Of a stretch of DNA of 64,000 nucleotides, positions 9,541 to 19,019 are shown piece after piece; the stretch's first letter is position 1; every line of letters begins with the position of its first letter. The translations under genes were made by a program, and so were the position numbers. The notes beneath the pieces are model-generated. The model made no database searches. It was not told the DNA's origin and saw nothing but the letters and a program-made list of their open reading frames with translations. The DNA is from Gracilibacillus boraciitolerans JCM 21714 (GTDB taxonomy: Bacteria; Bacillota; Bacilli; Bacillales; Amphibacillaceae): contig NZ_BAVS01000001.1 of NCBI RefSeq assembly GCF_000521485.1, positions 555,401-619,400 of the forward strand. Direction: 5' to 3'.

Positions 9541-10476
9541 TTATAACAAATTATTCGGTAAAGTTATAATAATCATTAAAAAGAAAATAATGGTCAAATA
9601 CAATAAAGAATAGATAAACATATGATTTGCCCACTTAAACTCATTTTTCACAAAAAAACCTTTAATTGCTAAAGCTAACCACCCTATGTTAAGCATGGTT
9701 GCTAATGTAACAAACACGATTCCTATCCCTTGCAAAAAAAATGGTATCGGTAATAAACATATGACATATATTAACATCTGCCGTTTTGTAATAGAAATTC
9801 CATATATTACAGGTAACATCGGAATCTTGGCACTTCGATAATCCTCCACTTTCTTTATTGCAATCGCTAAAAAATGCGGGGGTCTGCCAGATAAATATCA
9901 ATAAAAATAACACCCAAGCATTCGCACCTAAATTAGGTTCTACTGCTGACCAGCCAATTAATGGTGGTACAGCTCCAGATAGACTACCTATAGCTGTATT
10001 AATCGTATATCTGCGCTTTGTCCATATCGTATACAATACCACATAACTAAACCAACCAAATAGACCCAGAAGAGCAGTTTGTATCGATGCCAATGATAAT
10101 ACTAATATTCCTATTAGTGATAATGATATGCCAATTATTAACACATGCCCTATATCTATAGTTCCTGTTACAGTCGGTCTTGACTGCGTTCTTTTCATAA
10201 TTTGATCGATGTCACGGTCGTAATAATTATTAAGAACACAGCCTCCAGCTATTACAAATGCCGTACCTATTAAGATTACCAATAAAACATGCCAATATTG
10301 TGATAAGGAGGAACCCGTATAAAATAAGGCTAACCAAAATCCAGCAAATGCAGTCATTGTATTCGAATTAATGATTCCAATTTTGACTAGGGATTTTAAC
10401 TCTGACCAACTATACAGATATTCGTTAGTATACCTTGATAAAATTGTTCATTCGAGGAAAACTCCATTTTATCCAT
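9541..10476 (-). CDS. ctaB: CtaB, protoheme IX farnesyltransferase (apparent frameshifts)
   Basis: UbiA-family membrane prenyltransferase that makes heme O from heme B, the precursor of heme A. Motifs seen: NNYYDRDID and RTQSRPTVTG (first Asp-rich prenyl-diphosphate site), then YTIWTKRRYTINT, GAVPPLIGW and FIWQTP. The frame breaks at the G5 run 9878-9882; four bases give WQTPHFLAIAIKKVEDYRSAK. Upstream of the internal Met at 10357 the conserved segment SLVKIGIINSN is also in frame, so the true start is further upstream. I suggest ATG at 10476 behind a G8 run, which needs one more indel at about 10400-10440. Confidence 0.85.
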
Positions 10477-10867
10477 CTTTAGTTATAACCCCCCCCTTTC
10501 CATCAATTTTAACCATAAAAGTATGTAAATTGTTTGATAATTTAAAAAACCTACTATTAATTATCAAACAATGCTATTGTACCATGTATTCCTGCACTTC
10601 GCTAATTAAGTTGAATATTGATTTTAAAAAGTGACATTTTTGTGAACAATCGATTTAAAAACATATTTATGATACGAAGTTTCTCTATATTTGTTATAAT
10701 TATAGAGGTTTTGAAAGTATTTGCTGTTTTTTATCCTGTTTACTGTTAGCATAATATATTGTTACATTAGTAAGTGGTTTTTAATCAAGTGATATTTTTA
10801 TATACTCATGATAAACTATTCAAGTATTTTTGTGAAAAATGAGTGAACATATAATGAGGTGTATTAC
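10477..10867. other. Divergent ctaB-ctaA control region
   Basis: About 390 AT-rich bases between the divergent ctaB and ctaA genes. It holds a C8 run at 10489-10496 (the likely ctaB ribosome site on the minus strand) and GAGGTG at 10856-10861 before ctaA. I see no RNA gene or convincing ORF. By analogy with B. subtilis it should carry promoters for both directions, but I cannot place them with confidence. Confidence 0.5.
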
Positions 10868-11753
10868 ATGAAATTTCTAAAATATTTATCAGTGATAACA
10901 ACCATTACCATGACTTTTGTGTTAGTTGGTGGAGCACTTGTCACTAAAACTGAATCTGGTATGGGATGTGGGGCTAATTGGCCTTTTTGTTATGGTGATT
11001 GGTCTCTGGAAATGTTCATTGAACTAAGTCATCGTCTTATATCAGGTGCTGCAGGTTTCTTAGTATTACTGTTATCCTTCCTAGCTTGGAAGCATATAGG
11101 TCATATTCGGGAAACAAAATTTTTAGCTCTGATATCTGCATTCTTTTTAATTGCACAGGGATTAATAGGTGCTGCTGCCGTGCTTTGGGCACAGTCTGAC
11201 TTTGTATTGGCTCTACATTTTGGAATTTCTCTTATTTCCTTTGCGGCAGTATTATTACTGACATTGTTAATTTTTGAAGTTGATCAAAAATTTGATGCGT
11301 CATCCTTATACATACGTCCTGCTTATCGTAAACAATTCCTTTTATTGACGATTTACATTATGTTTGTTGTGTACACTGGAGCTTTAGTCAGACATATAGA
11401 TTCTATTTTAGCCTGCCAAAGCTGGCCGTTTTGTAATAATGATCAGCTTCAACTTTGACTATCATCTTGGCCAATGGGTACAAATGGGTCATCGCTTTTT
11501 AGCTGGAATAGCATTTATCTGGACATGGAAAATATTCTTAAATATTAAACGAGATTATCGAGAGAGCCGAGTGATGTTTAAAGGATGGATGATTGCAACA
11601 GCATTTATTTCCATACAGGTTATCTTGGGAGCATTCATTATATTTACAATCGGAAACTTATTCATTGCCCTTTTACACGCCTTATTTATCGCATTATTTT
11701 TTGGACTATTGTGCTATTTTCTATTATTATCTTATCGCAGCTTAAAGAAATAA
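10868..11753 (+). CDS. ctaA: CtaA, heme A synthase (apparent frameshift)
   Basis: Eight-helix membrane enzyme converting heme O to heme A for the caa3 oxidase. The ATG at 10868 follows GAGGTG. Seen: a paired Cys motif [19 protein letters not shown] (conserved His), HFGISL, a second Cys pair in CQSWPFC, and MGHRFLAGI. The frame breaks once between about 11440 and 11455, after the second Cys pair. One base too many is present, and it does not lie in a G/C run. Joined length of about 295 residues is normal. Transcribed divergently from the rest of the cta genes. Confidence 0.87.
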
Positions 11754-11812
11754 AAAACAGTGATTGATTTTATACATTGTTATCAGGTTTTTCATCTTGC
11801 TAAAACAAAAAA

Positions 11813-12810
11813 GGACAATAGGGCTTTACAGGTAGTCCTACATCCATTTTTTAATAATTATTTAGTTGATGGGACGTATGTTACATCATCTAAATGAAAA
11901 GCATCTCCTCTTTCATATTGAGCTAAGCTTTCTTCATAGATACGTTGGTGCCCCCCCATTTTCTGACGTCCACTGGATATTCGGTCAGATGTCTCACTTA
12001 ATTCGGCTAAAAAGGTTTTCATTTGTTTACACCAGTAATCCTTTAGCCAATCTAGCATTTCCAGTAAAGAACCCTGATATCCTATGTGATGCTTGATGAG
12101 CAATGTTAAACAGAACACAATCATCGCGATATAAATCTGGTTGAACACGGCATTTTGGCTTTTTCCATATAGCTTTTTCAAGACCAAATGTTGTTTGACC
12201 GATTTGAAAAATAACTCAATTTGCCACTTTTTTCGATACAAATCGCTGATTTCTAGTGCACTCCTCTTGGCATCATTGCACACGATCCTGATCTGATTCC
12301 CTTCACTATCACGGGTTTCGATTAATCGTAAAGGATGTTTCATTTTCCCGATTTTGACAACGGCCTCTCTGATAATGGAAGAAGCAGGATCGATCGGTAC
12401 CTCCTCGATCACTTGTACAATGGTATTGTTTTTGATTCGCGTAACAAAATGAAACCCATCATCACAATATGCATCAAATTTTTCGAAGTTATAATATCCT
12501 CTATCAAATACGCGAATGGCATCTTCTTCGGCTTTGATTAAAGCATCTAATTGTGTTTCATCTTTTCATTTACTCGCCTTAAACTAGGCAGTTCTTTAAG
12601 TTGAGCATAGATAAAAAGCTTTGTAAACGTAAGTAGATCAAGTTTTTTGACGTATTTGTCAATCGCTGCATGATCGATCATTTTTTGAATTACTTTTGAA
12701 TCTAACGGATGTAGGTATTCCTTAAATACCGTTTTTATGGTATGATTGTCCATAGTTTACTCCTTATAATTAGGGATTTGGACAGGACTACCATACTCTA
12801 ATTATAAGGC
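11813..12810 (-). mobile_element. Internally deleted IS4-type insertion sequence
   Basis: About 1 kb between ctaA and ftsW. The two ends carry oppositely oriented copies of a motif containing AGGACTACC (rc at 11831-11839; 12784-12792), and both borders lie next to A/T6 tracts. A hairpin (CCTTATAATTAG at 12762 with its complement at 12798) sits before the transposase start and could shield it from outside transcription. The element encodes a shortened DDE transposase. No target duplication could be identified by eye. Confidence 0.65.
11858..12753 (-). pseudogene. IS4-type DDE transposase, middle deleted and frameshifted
   Basis: The N-terminal piece (68 residues, ending VNEKMKHN) matches the DUF4372-type start of IS4 transposases. 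The rest resumes in another frame with LDALIKAEEDAIRVFDRGYYNFEKF, then the Y-R-E-K signature LYRKKWQIELFFKSVK. Full-length relatives have roughly 150 more residues between these parts, including the first catalytic Asp. So the second Asp and the Glu region remain but the first Asp region is gone. The junction is near 12547-12565. The element is most likely inactive and could only move if helped by another copy. Confidence 0.75.
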
Positions 12811-12955
12811 TTTTTTATGCACTTTTATAGTTGAAATTAACATTTATTCAAAATATTATTATTTCTATTTTGCTTGACTTTTGTCTTAAAAGTTTATGCA
12901 ACGCTAGTGTAGGAAATTATAGAATTATGCCTTGTAGATAAAGTAAACGCAAGTA

Positions 12956-13006
12956 GCCACGTCCAGCTCCGAGCGCCAAAAACGTAGCGACTGGAGCGCT
13001 GCGCTT
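12956..13006. repeat. GC-rich palindromic intergenic repeat
   Basis: A GC-rich block (GTCCAGCTCCGAGCGCC, then GACTGGAGCGC) with internal complementarity stands out from its AT-rich surroundings next to the ftsW 3' end. It resembles dispersed palindromic repeats common in Bacillaceae, though no second close copy was seen here. Confidence 0.45.
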
Positions 13007-13021
13007 TTGTTCTGTTGCAAG

Positions 13022-14218
13022 TTATTGTGCGGAAGTTGTTTGCCTTCTTTTTCTATTATAGAATTGTACATTTTTTTCAGATTGATCCGGAATAACAGTT
13101 TCTTCATTAAAACGCTGATAATTAACATGTCTGGCGATATTATTTAGTATACCAACTGAAAACAATAAAACAACTAATGATGTTCCACCATAACTGACAA
13201 ATGGCAATGGCACACCGGTAATAGGTAATAAACCGCTGATTGCACCTAAGTTAATAATCGCCTGAATACCTATCATTGCAGAAATTCCGATGGCGAGAAG
13301 ACTCCCAAATGCATTCTCGCATTTCTTCGCTATAAATAATCCTCTTAATACGATAATACTCAAATTAATTAAGACAAATAATACCCCCCGAATAATCCTA
13401 ACTCTTCAGCAACTACTGCCATTATAAAATCACTTTCTGCTTGTGTTAAATAACCTAATTTTTGAACACCTTGTCCAATACCCACACCAGATAAACCACC
13501 AGTTCCAATCGCTATATAAGACTGGATAAGCTGATATCCACTGTCATCCGGATCTTCAAATGGCTGATATGCCCAGTAAAACGTGATGCCTTCTCATCTG
13601 TTACCATCTGAAAACCTATTGCCACCAGTATTGTGACCCCTATAAAGATTAACAAAGATAAATGCCTAAACTTAATTCCCGAACTGAAAATAACCGCACA
13701 AGCAATTGAAAATATAATTGCTGCCGTTCCTACATCAGGCTGACTTATGATTAACGCTAATAAAAGACTGGTAATAGCTAAAGGAGGCAAAACAGCTTTA
13801 AAAAAGTCTCCTATATATGCTTGTTTCTTTGTATAGATAGTGGCAGATAAATAATTAGGCCAATCTTAACAAACTCTGATGGTTGTATAGACAACGAGCC
13901 AATATGTATCCATGACGTAGAGTAATTAATAGTAACTCCAAAAAATTTAACAGCCAGTAAAGCAATTATCATGATCAGCACAATCCATTTGGTTAGTTTC
14001 TGATAAATTTTATAATTAAAGAAACAGGCAAACAAGAAACCAATCAATCCAATTACTAACCATATTCCTTGCTTCAACGCCATCTCATATGCAGGATTAT
14101 TATCAACCAATACTGACGTGACCATACTTGCACTGTAAATCATTACAATGCCAAACCCAGCTAGCAGAACTGGTGGTAACATTAATAAAAAGTCAAATGT
14201 TTTTGTTTTTTGCTTCAT
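13022..14218 (-). CDS. ftsW: FtsW, septal peptidoglycan polymerase (three apparent frameshifts)
   Basis: SEDS-family membrane glycosyltransferase that polymerises lipid II at the division site. Fragments read in order: MIYSASM, SLSIQPSEFVKIGLIIYL, SQPDVGTAAI, then QAIINLGAISGLLPITGVPLPFVSYGGTS split over three frames. Breaks and repairs: 13842-13844 (TGGCAG, one lost base), 13572-13574 (CCC should be CCCC) and the C6 run 13384-13389 (four or seven bases rejoin LFGVLFVLINL). FtsW is essential, so genuine inactivation is improbable unless another SEDS copy exists elsewhere. Neighbour ylaN supports the ftsW identity rather than rodA. Confidence 0.85.
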
Positions 14219-14313
14219 AATAAATACCTCAATATTTTCTATAGCATTAACTATATTTTAACATAATTATTGCAATGATTTATATAGTCCAAATTATATA
14301 ATAGCTGTAAACA

Positions 14314-14346
14314 GAAAAACTTTGCCGAAATTGGCAAAGCTTTTCT
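14314..14346 (-). terminator. Terminator after ylaN
   Basis: CTTTGCCGAAATTGGCAAAG forms a stem flanked by A5 and T4; on the minus strand it ends in a T-run, between ylaN and ftsW. Confidence 0.7.
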
Positions 14347-14636
14347 CAGTTATTGATTTGAGTTTGTGATGTAGCATGTAAAATATTTAATTGCTTTTCT
14401 AAGTTATCTAATAGTTCTTTGCCCTCTTCTTCTCGAATCAGTTCTAAACGAACAGCAAAATCTATTTCTCTAGACAAGCCAAACATCTGTGTATCCAAAA
14501 CTTCTTCATATAACGGACATTGTGGCATTGTTAAATGATCAATTTGAACTTTAATTAATTGTAGAATTTTATCCGCATCAGCCTTTAGAAGGGCATAGGC
14601 TTGCTTTTCTTTACTTATAGCCACTTCAGATATCAA
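14346..14636 (-). CDS. ylaN: YlaN, iron-homeostasis protein (DUF1507)
   Basis: 96-residue cytosolic helical protein of the YlaN family, close to the B. subtilis length. Typical stretches are [18 protein letters not shown] and [24 protein letters not shown]. YlaN is essential or growth-limiting in some Firmicutes when iron is scarce and has been linked to control of Fur. The start at 14636 lies just behind a G7 run (14643-14649) that occupies the ribosome-site position. Separated from ftsW by a terminator, as its own unit. Confidence 0.9.
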   Translation of the reverse strand: MISEVAISKEKQAYALLKADADKILQLIKVQIDHLTMPQCPLYEEVLDTQMFGLSREIDFAVRLELIREEEGKELLDNLEKQLNILHATSQTQINN

Positions 14637-14878
14637 AAGGATCCCCCCCTCCGAATATATAAAACTTCTAAGCTAATTTTAGCTCGAAATGGTGGAAATT
14701 GCAAGATAATACGGTAGAACATTATATTATTTGCTACAATCTATTACTAAGTTTATCAGAATATTACAGCACATGTTATTTAGCTGCTTGATATGTTAAT
14801 TAAATAACCACTAATAATGCAATTTCCGTAATAGTCTGCTATCCTTAATAGTAACGCAAACATAAGAGGTGAATCATA

Positions 14879-15334
14879 ATGATTATTCAAATTAAAGGCA
14901 ATGTTAAATATCCAATCACATTAGATCCAAGTGTGTGGATATTTGATGACAGAAAAGTCAAATTAGAAGAAGGATTTCAAGACATACCACCATCCAATCA
15001 TAAAGAAATTGAAACTAGTATTAAGCTCAACAAGCCATCAGTAAATAATAGTATTAAAAAATATAATAAGAAAGAATTATTGGAGAACTCTTATCTTATG
15101 CCAATTAAAGAGTTTATCGAAAATGCTGAAATGAGTGAAAATGTTTTAGAAGTGATGCTTTTCACTCAAGATGGTAGTGTTACTATTACTAAAGATCAAC
15201 TTTTAAACAGTTTTTTACTTTTTTCTATTGACGGAAAACAAATAAAAGATCAAGGTCCTGCATATTTATATTTTGGTGATGGTTCTAACAAAGATAACCC
15301 TATTAAAGGAGTTAAAGAAATCAAAATGATATAG
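14879..15334 (+). CDS. Conserved Bacillaceae protein, YlaL-like
   Basis: 151-residue protein beginning with KYPITLDPSVWIFDDRK, a segment I recall from YlaL-type proteins at the same place in B. subtilis (between ylaN and ylaJ). No signal peptide, membrane helix or catalytic motif is seen. The C-terminal part ends FGDGSNKDNPIKGVKEIKMI. The start at 14879 follows AAGAGGTGAATCATA. Function unknown; the name rests on the N-terminal segment and synteny. Confidence 0.6.
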   Translation: MIIQIKGNVKYPITLDPSVWIFDDRKVKLEEGFQDIPPSNHKEIETSIKLNKPSVNNSIKKYNKKELLENSYLMPIKEFIENAEMSENVLEVMLFTQDGSVTITKDQLLNSFLLFSIDGKQIKDQGPAYLYFGDGSNKDNPIKGVKEIKMI

Positions 15335-15438
15335 AGAAAATTACTATCTTTTTTAAAAATTTTCTACCTTTCTTTTCTTGTCAGTATATTTTATTTTAAT
15401 TAACAAAAAATATACGCAAAAGAAGGAGGGATTATCAA

Positions 15439-16037
15439 ATGAAATATGTAATAATCATCACCAGTATCGTATTTTTAATGATGGGCTGTCAACAGGAGAT
15501 AAATGATGATGATTTATCAGCTAGTAATAATGATTATGGTATTGTGCAGGTGAAAAACTCTGATCCTAATACAAATACTGCAGAAGATTTAAACAATAAG
15601 GAAAAGGCTCAATATTTAGCAACCTAGCTAGTAATGTACCACAGGTAAATGATGCATCTGCTCTGATCACCAACCGAGGTGTTATGGTTAGTATTGATGT
15701 GAATGAAGATTTAAATCGTTCTCAGGTAGGATCAATAAAATATTCCGTTCTGGAGGCGTTGGAACACGACCCTTTCGGCCAAAAGGCAATTATTATTGCC
15801 GATGCAGATCTTCATAAACGAATACAGGCAATCGGAAATAAATTGCAAGAAGGACATCCAATTGAAGCTATTACTGAAGAGCTTGCAAATATAACGGGAA
15901 GATGGATGCCTGAGCTTCCTCTCAATGAAAAACAAACGGAAAATATTGATCAAAATAAACAAATGATGAATGAAGAAGAAAAGCAAGAATTAGAAAACAT
16001 CAATCAAGAACAATCCAACCATCAAAAAGAGCGGTAA
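15439..16037 (+). CDS. ylaJ: YhcN/YlaJ-family sporulation lipoprotein (apparent frameshift)
   Basis: Lipoprotein of the YhcN/YlaJ family, found in the spore inner membrane and tied to germination in relatives. The signal peptide ends in the lipobox MMGC. The frame breaks near 15620-15625 (GCAACC should read GCAAACC). After repair it continues NLASNVPQVNDASALITNRGVMVSIDV, then KYSVLEALEHD and the His/Asp-rich DADLHKRI typical of the family. The C-terminus is a Gln/Glu-rich tail. Strong ribosome site AAGGAGGG. About 200 residues joined. Position beside the ylaL-like gene and ylaI supports the name. Confidence 0.8.
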
Positions 16038-16074
16038 AAAATGAAGAGCTATTTAAATAGCTCTTCATTTTTTA
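16036..16074. terminator. Bidirectional terminator
   Basis: AAAAAATGAAGAGCTATTT followed at once by its complement: a long perfect stem with A- and T-tails between convergent genes. Confidence 0.9.
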
Positions 16075-16324
16075 CTTTGTTATAATAATTTACCCCCCCA
16101 AATTGAGAACCTTCTGCAACCATATCAGCATTCTCAATATTATCTTTACCAGGATCCCCCCCTGCTTCTTCAATAGGTAAGCCGGTATCCTGCTTTTTAA
16201 AAGATTTTTTTATGTTATTAAATTTGTTTTTAACATTATCTCTTCGACTTTTATCTTTTAACATATAGGATAATGTTGCTACACCCGCAGCACCAGCCAA
16301 ACTTAAAATATTTCTTTTACGCAT
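16049..16324 (-). CDS. Small hypothetical protein
   Basis: 91-residue protein with a basic N-terminus, one short hydrophobic stretch (LSLAGAAGVATLSYML) and a Lys-rich middle (NKFNNIKKSFKK). The last part is acidic and polar. Two C7 runs (16093-16099, 16156-16162) both encode Gly-Gly and may each hide one surplus Gly. ATG at 16324 with a modest ribosome site. I do not recognise a family. The charge pattern would suit a small membrane-associated or DNA-near protein, but this is only inference. Confidence 0.55.
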   Translation of the reverse strand: MRKRNILSLAGAAGVATLSYMLKDKSRRDNVKNKFNNIKKSFKKQDTGLPIEEAGGDPGKDNIENADMVAEGSQFGGVNYYNKVKNEELFK

Positions 16325-16468
16325 TCTTGATCATCCTTTCTATATTCTATCTAGTTTAATTATACCCATACAATTTCAAATAAAACATAAATCTACACTA
16401 TCTATCACGAAAGAATATTATATGTTATAATGACAGGAATTATAGAATGATTAATTTGAGGTGAAACA

Positions 16469-16675
16469 ATGCGAGTCAAATGCGTTATATGTGATTCAAT
16501 TATAAAAATAGATAATGATTGTCCAGAGGCAAAAAAACTTCGGAATCGCCTGATACACACTTATATGTGTCCTGAATGTGATAAAAGAATTAAAAAAAAT
16601 ACACTAGCAAGACATAAAACTGGTAACTTTAAACTTTACAGAAAAAAAACTGTACAGGATCAATATTTATCCTAA
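16469..16675 (+). CDS. ylaI: YlaI-like zinc-ribbon protein
   Basis: 68-residue protein with two Cys pairs (CVIC at residues 5-8 and CPEC at about 34-37) separated by a helix, the DUF2197/YlaI pattern. It most likely binds one zinc ion in the cytosol; role unknown. GAGGTG precedes the ATG at 16469. Lies between the ylaJ and ylaH homologues, as in B. subtilis. Confidence 0.85.
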   Translation: MRVKCVICDSIIKIDNDCPEAKKLRNRLIHTYMCPECDKRIKKNTLARHKTGNFKLYRKKTVQDQYLS

Positions 16676-16712
16676 CAAAAAGCTGTGCATTATTGCACAG
16701 CTTTTTGTTAGG
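16676..16712. terminator. Bidirectional terminator
   Basis: AAAAAGCTGTGCA and its complement around a four-base loop, between convergent ylaI and ylaH. Confidence 0.9.
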
Positions 16713-16713
16713 C

Positions 16714-17076
16714 TTATTCTTTTTGCGTTCCTGATAGAGACGTAAACGATAAATCCCCCATAATAATTGCTACAATAAATAGACTTTCAGCAAGAGGAAG
16801 ATTTAACCCGAAAATTAGTGTTAAAAAGAAGATTCCAATAAATAATAAAATATAAATTATAAAAGACTTAAGCGGTGGTAGTTTTTTAGCAAATCCAAAT
16901 TTATAAGCCATAATAGCGAAAATTACTGTAGTAAGATAAAGCAACATAAATCCTCTTATTAAAATCGCCAATTCTCCATCATCTGCTACATTTACTTCTC
17001 CGCCTAGACCTTTCATAAAAAAGTCAGCGACAGGCCATAAGTTATCCGGTACTTGAATTACTGTTTCTCTTTGCAT
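16714..17076 (-). CDS. ylaH: YlaH-like membrane protein, C-terminus uncertain
   Basis: YlaH-family protein with three hydrophobic helices; KFGFAKKLPPLKSFIIYILL is the conserved core. The start at 17076 is chosen because GGAGGTTTCAC precedes it. After IVAIIMG the family continues with GIYRxRL. This appears here only if the C5 run at 16755-16759 is read as four bases (GIYRLRLYQERKK), whereas the printed frame gives DLSFTSLSG. The printed stop lies neatly before the terminator, so a second compensating indel in the A-run may exist. Function unknown. Confidence 0.75.
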   Translation of the reverse strand: MQRETVIQVPDNLWPVADFFMKGLGGEVNVADDGELAILIRGFMLLYLTTVIFAIMAYKFGFAKKLPPLKSFIIYILLFIGIFFLTLIFGLNLPLAESLFIVAIIMGDLSFTSLSGTQKE

Positions 17077-17203
17077 GTGAAACCTCCAAATTCTACGTTC
17101 AAACAAATCTATTATACTTTAAACCATATATAAATACAATTTCTATTAAAGAAAAATACTTTATGGTATGCTATGTATGATCTATATGATATGAGGTGAC
17201 AAG

Positions 17204-17380
17204 ATGAATATTCAGATTTCAAGGTTTCTATTAGCCATTTGCGTTATATTAGCATTTTCTGCAGTCGGAATCGGTATCGCTCTTCGTAACATTTGGTTTA
17301 TCATTATCGCTTTTATAATAGGATTTGTACTAATGGGATTTGGCATCTCCATCAAAAAAAAGAAAGCTCATAAAAACTAG
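17204..17380 (+). CDS. ylaF: YlaF-like small membrane protein
   Basis: 58-residue ORF with two closely spaced hydrophobic helices (about 6-25 and 29-48) and a Lys-rich tail KKKKAHKN. ATG at 17204 follows GAGGTGACAAG. It sits where ylaF stands in B. subtilis, divergent from ylaH, and is followed by a terminator. Function unknown. Its length is near that of YlaF. Confidence 0.75.
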   Translation: MNIQISRFLLAICVILAFSAVGIGIALRNIWFIIIAFIIGFVLMGFGISIKKKKAHKN

Positions 17381-17401
17381 CAACCATTTGCTAGTTTTTT
17401 A
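17374..17401 (+). terminator. Terminator after ylaF
   Basis: ACTAGCAA pairs with TTGCTAGT and is followed by six T. Confidence 0.85.
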
Positions 17402-17404
17402 CTA

Positions 17405-18217
17405 TTACTTAAGCTCAATATAGTTTTCTAACAACTCTTCTTTAATACACTTATTACAGGTTAAAATAGCATTCGTTCCTAACAAATCTACTGATTGACC
17501 ATTTGCTTGAACGGTTATTCCTCCAACTTCATTTACTAATATCAGTCCAGCGGCAATATCCCAGGGTGCTAATCGCATCGTCACATAAGCATCTACTATT
17601 CCTTCTGCTACATAAGCAAATTCCAATGCTGCAGAACCATATGATCTTGTGCCACGTATATCCATTATTAGTTGCTGAACTTTTTTTTCATTAATTCTGT
17701 TATTATCAAAAGCCATACTGCTGTTCAACGCAATTATACTAGTATCAATACTTACTTGTTCGGTTAATTGAGGTAACTTTTCATTATTTCGAAACGCACC
17801 TTCTCCCCCCCTTATTCCAGTATATAATACATCTTCCATGACATTGTATATTAAACCTATCTCCCCCCCAATGCCATCATGATAAATTCCAATAGATATA
17901 GCAAAATTGCGCTTTTGATGTACAAAATTCATTGTTCCATCAATCGGATCAATAATCCATATTGTGCCATCTAATGTATCCACTTTATCTCCGTATCCTT
18001 CTTCACCTACAATACGATGCGAAGGGTACTTATCTCTTATCTTCTCAGCAAAAAATTTTTCAGTTTCCCGATCCACTTCTGTTACCAAATCGTTCGCACT
18101 AGATTTGGTATCAATTTGATATTTATCATCAATCTGAACACGAATTTGCTCCCCCCCAGCTTGATAAATCCATTTTTTTACATCACTATAAATTTGTTGT
18201 CGAATGGTCTTATCCAT
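17405..18217 (-). CDS. Inositol monophosphatase family protein (SuhB/YktC-like)
   Basis: 270-residue Mg-dependent sugar-phosphate phosphatase of the IMPase fold. Metal and substrate motifs are complete: VGEEG (Glu), WIIDPIDGTMNF (Asp residues and Thr) and APWDIAAG. Substrate could be myo-inositol-1-phosphate or another phosphate ester such as NADP or a sugar phosphate. Three C7 runs (17805-17811, 17863-17869, 18151-18157) give IRGGEGAF, GIGGEIG and QAGGEQI, each one Gly longer than the family pattern (RGEGAF and so on). These are strong in-frame examples of run expansion. Neighbours match yktC of B. subtilis. Confidence 0.9.
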   Translation of the reverse strand: MDKTIRQQIYSDVKKWIYQAGGEQIRVQIDDKYQIDTKSSANDLVTEVDRETEKFFAEKIRDKYPSHRIVGEEGYGDKVDTLDGTIWIIDPIDGTMNFVHQKRNFAISIGIYHDGIGGEIGLIYNVMEDVLYTGIRGGEGAFRNNEKLPQLTEQVSIDTSIIALNSSMAFDNNRINEKKVQQLIMDIRGTRSYGSAALEFAYVAEGIVDAYVTMRLAPWDIAAGLILVNEVGGITVQANGQSVDLLGTNAILTCNKCIKEELLENYIELK

Positions 18218-18357
18218 TAACTTTCCTCCATTCTCGTTAGAGTACCTACTATTTTAGCAAAGAAAAAGCTAAATGAAAAATGTATACTATTTCTTTTGCA
18301 AATAAACAATAATTACTTTAAACTTATAATGATATTAATTAAATGAAAAGGTGAAAA

Positions 18358-18982
18358 ATGATGACATTTAACGGATTTAATGAAAAGGACTTTGAAACAT
18401 TTCAAATTTCAGGTCTTGATGAGAGAATGGAAGCAATTCAGGAAAGAATCCAGCCAAAATTCAGGGATATATATAATGAAATTGAGAATGAATTAGCAGA
18501 GCTAGCAGATCATAAGATGTATCTTCATATCGCTAAACACGCTAGACGTACAGTCAATCCACCAAAGGATACCTGGTCAGCATACTGTCATAACAAGCGT
18601 GGCTATAAAAAACATCCGCACTTTCAAGTAGGCTTATGGAACGATAATTTATTTATATGGTTAGCATATATTTATGAGTTACCTCAAAAAAGTGAAATTG
18701 CAGAAAAGTTTTTAAATGATGTTGAGGATATAAAAAAATAATACCAGCTGATTTCCATATCTCAGTAAATCATATGAAAAATGAGGCATTTCTTATCTCC
18801 GATACTGATCTAGACCATGCATTAGAACGCTTCAAAAATGTTAAAAAAGGCGAATTATTAATTGGCAGAAAGATTGATGCAAATGATCCTTTAGTAAAGG
18901 ATGGTAAAGCTTTAACTAAAACCATCAAAGAGACTTTTCAAGTTCTGGCACCTGTATACCGATCATCAATGACGATATACTG
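18358..18982 (+). CDS. yktB: YktB, UPF0637/DUF1054 protein (apparent frameshift)
   Basis: Conserved cytosolic protein of the YktB (DUF1054) family, function unknown. First part to DVEDIKK, second part from PADFHISVNHMKNEAFLISDTDLDHAL. The frame breaks at the A7 run 18732-18738; eight A residues would give KKIIPADFHIS and rejoin both halves at about 208 residues, the family length. GTGAAAA precedes the start at 18358. Adjacent to yktA, as in B. subtilis. Confidence 0.85.
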
Positions 18983-18989
18983 AAATAAT

Positions 18990-19017
18990 TGCAGCTTGTC
19001 GTATAACTCGACAAGCT
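18990..19017. terminator. Bidirectional terminator
   Basis: AGCTTGTCG and its complement CGACAAGCT around a seven-base loop, between convergent yktB and yktA. Confidence 0.75.
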
Positions 19018-19019
19018 TA

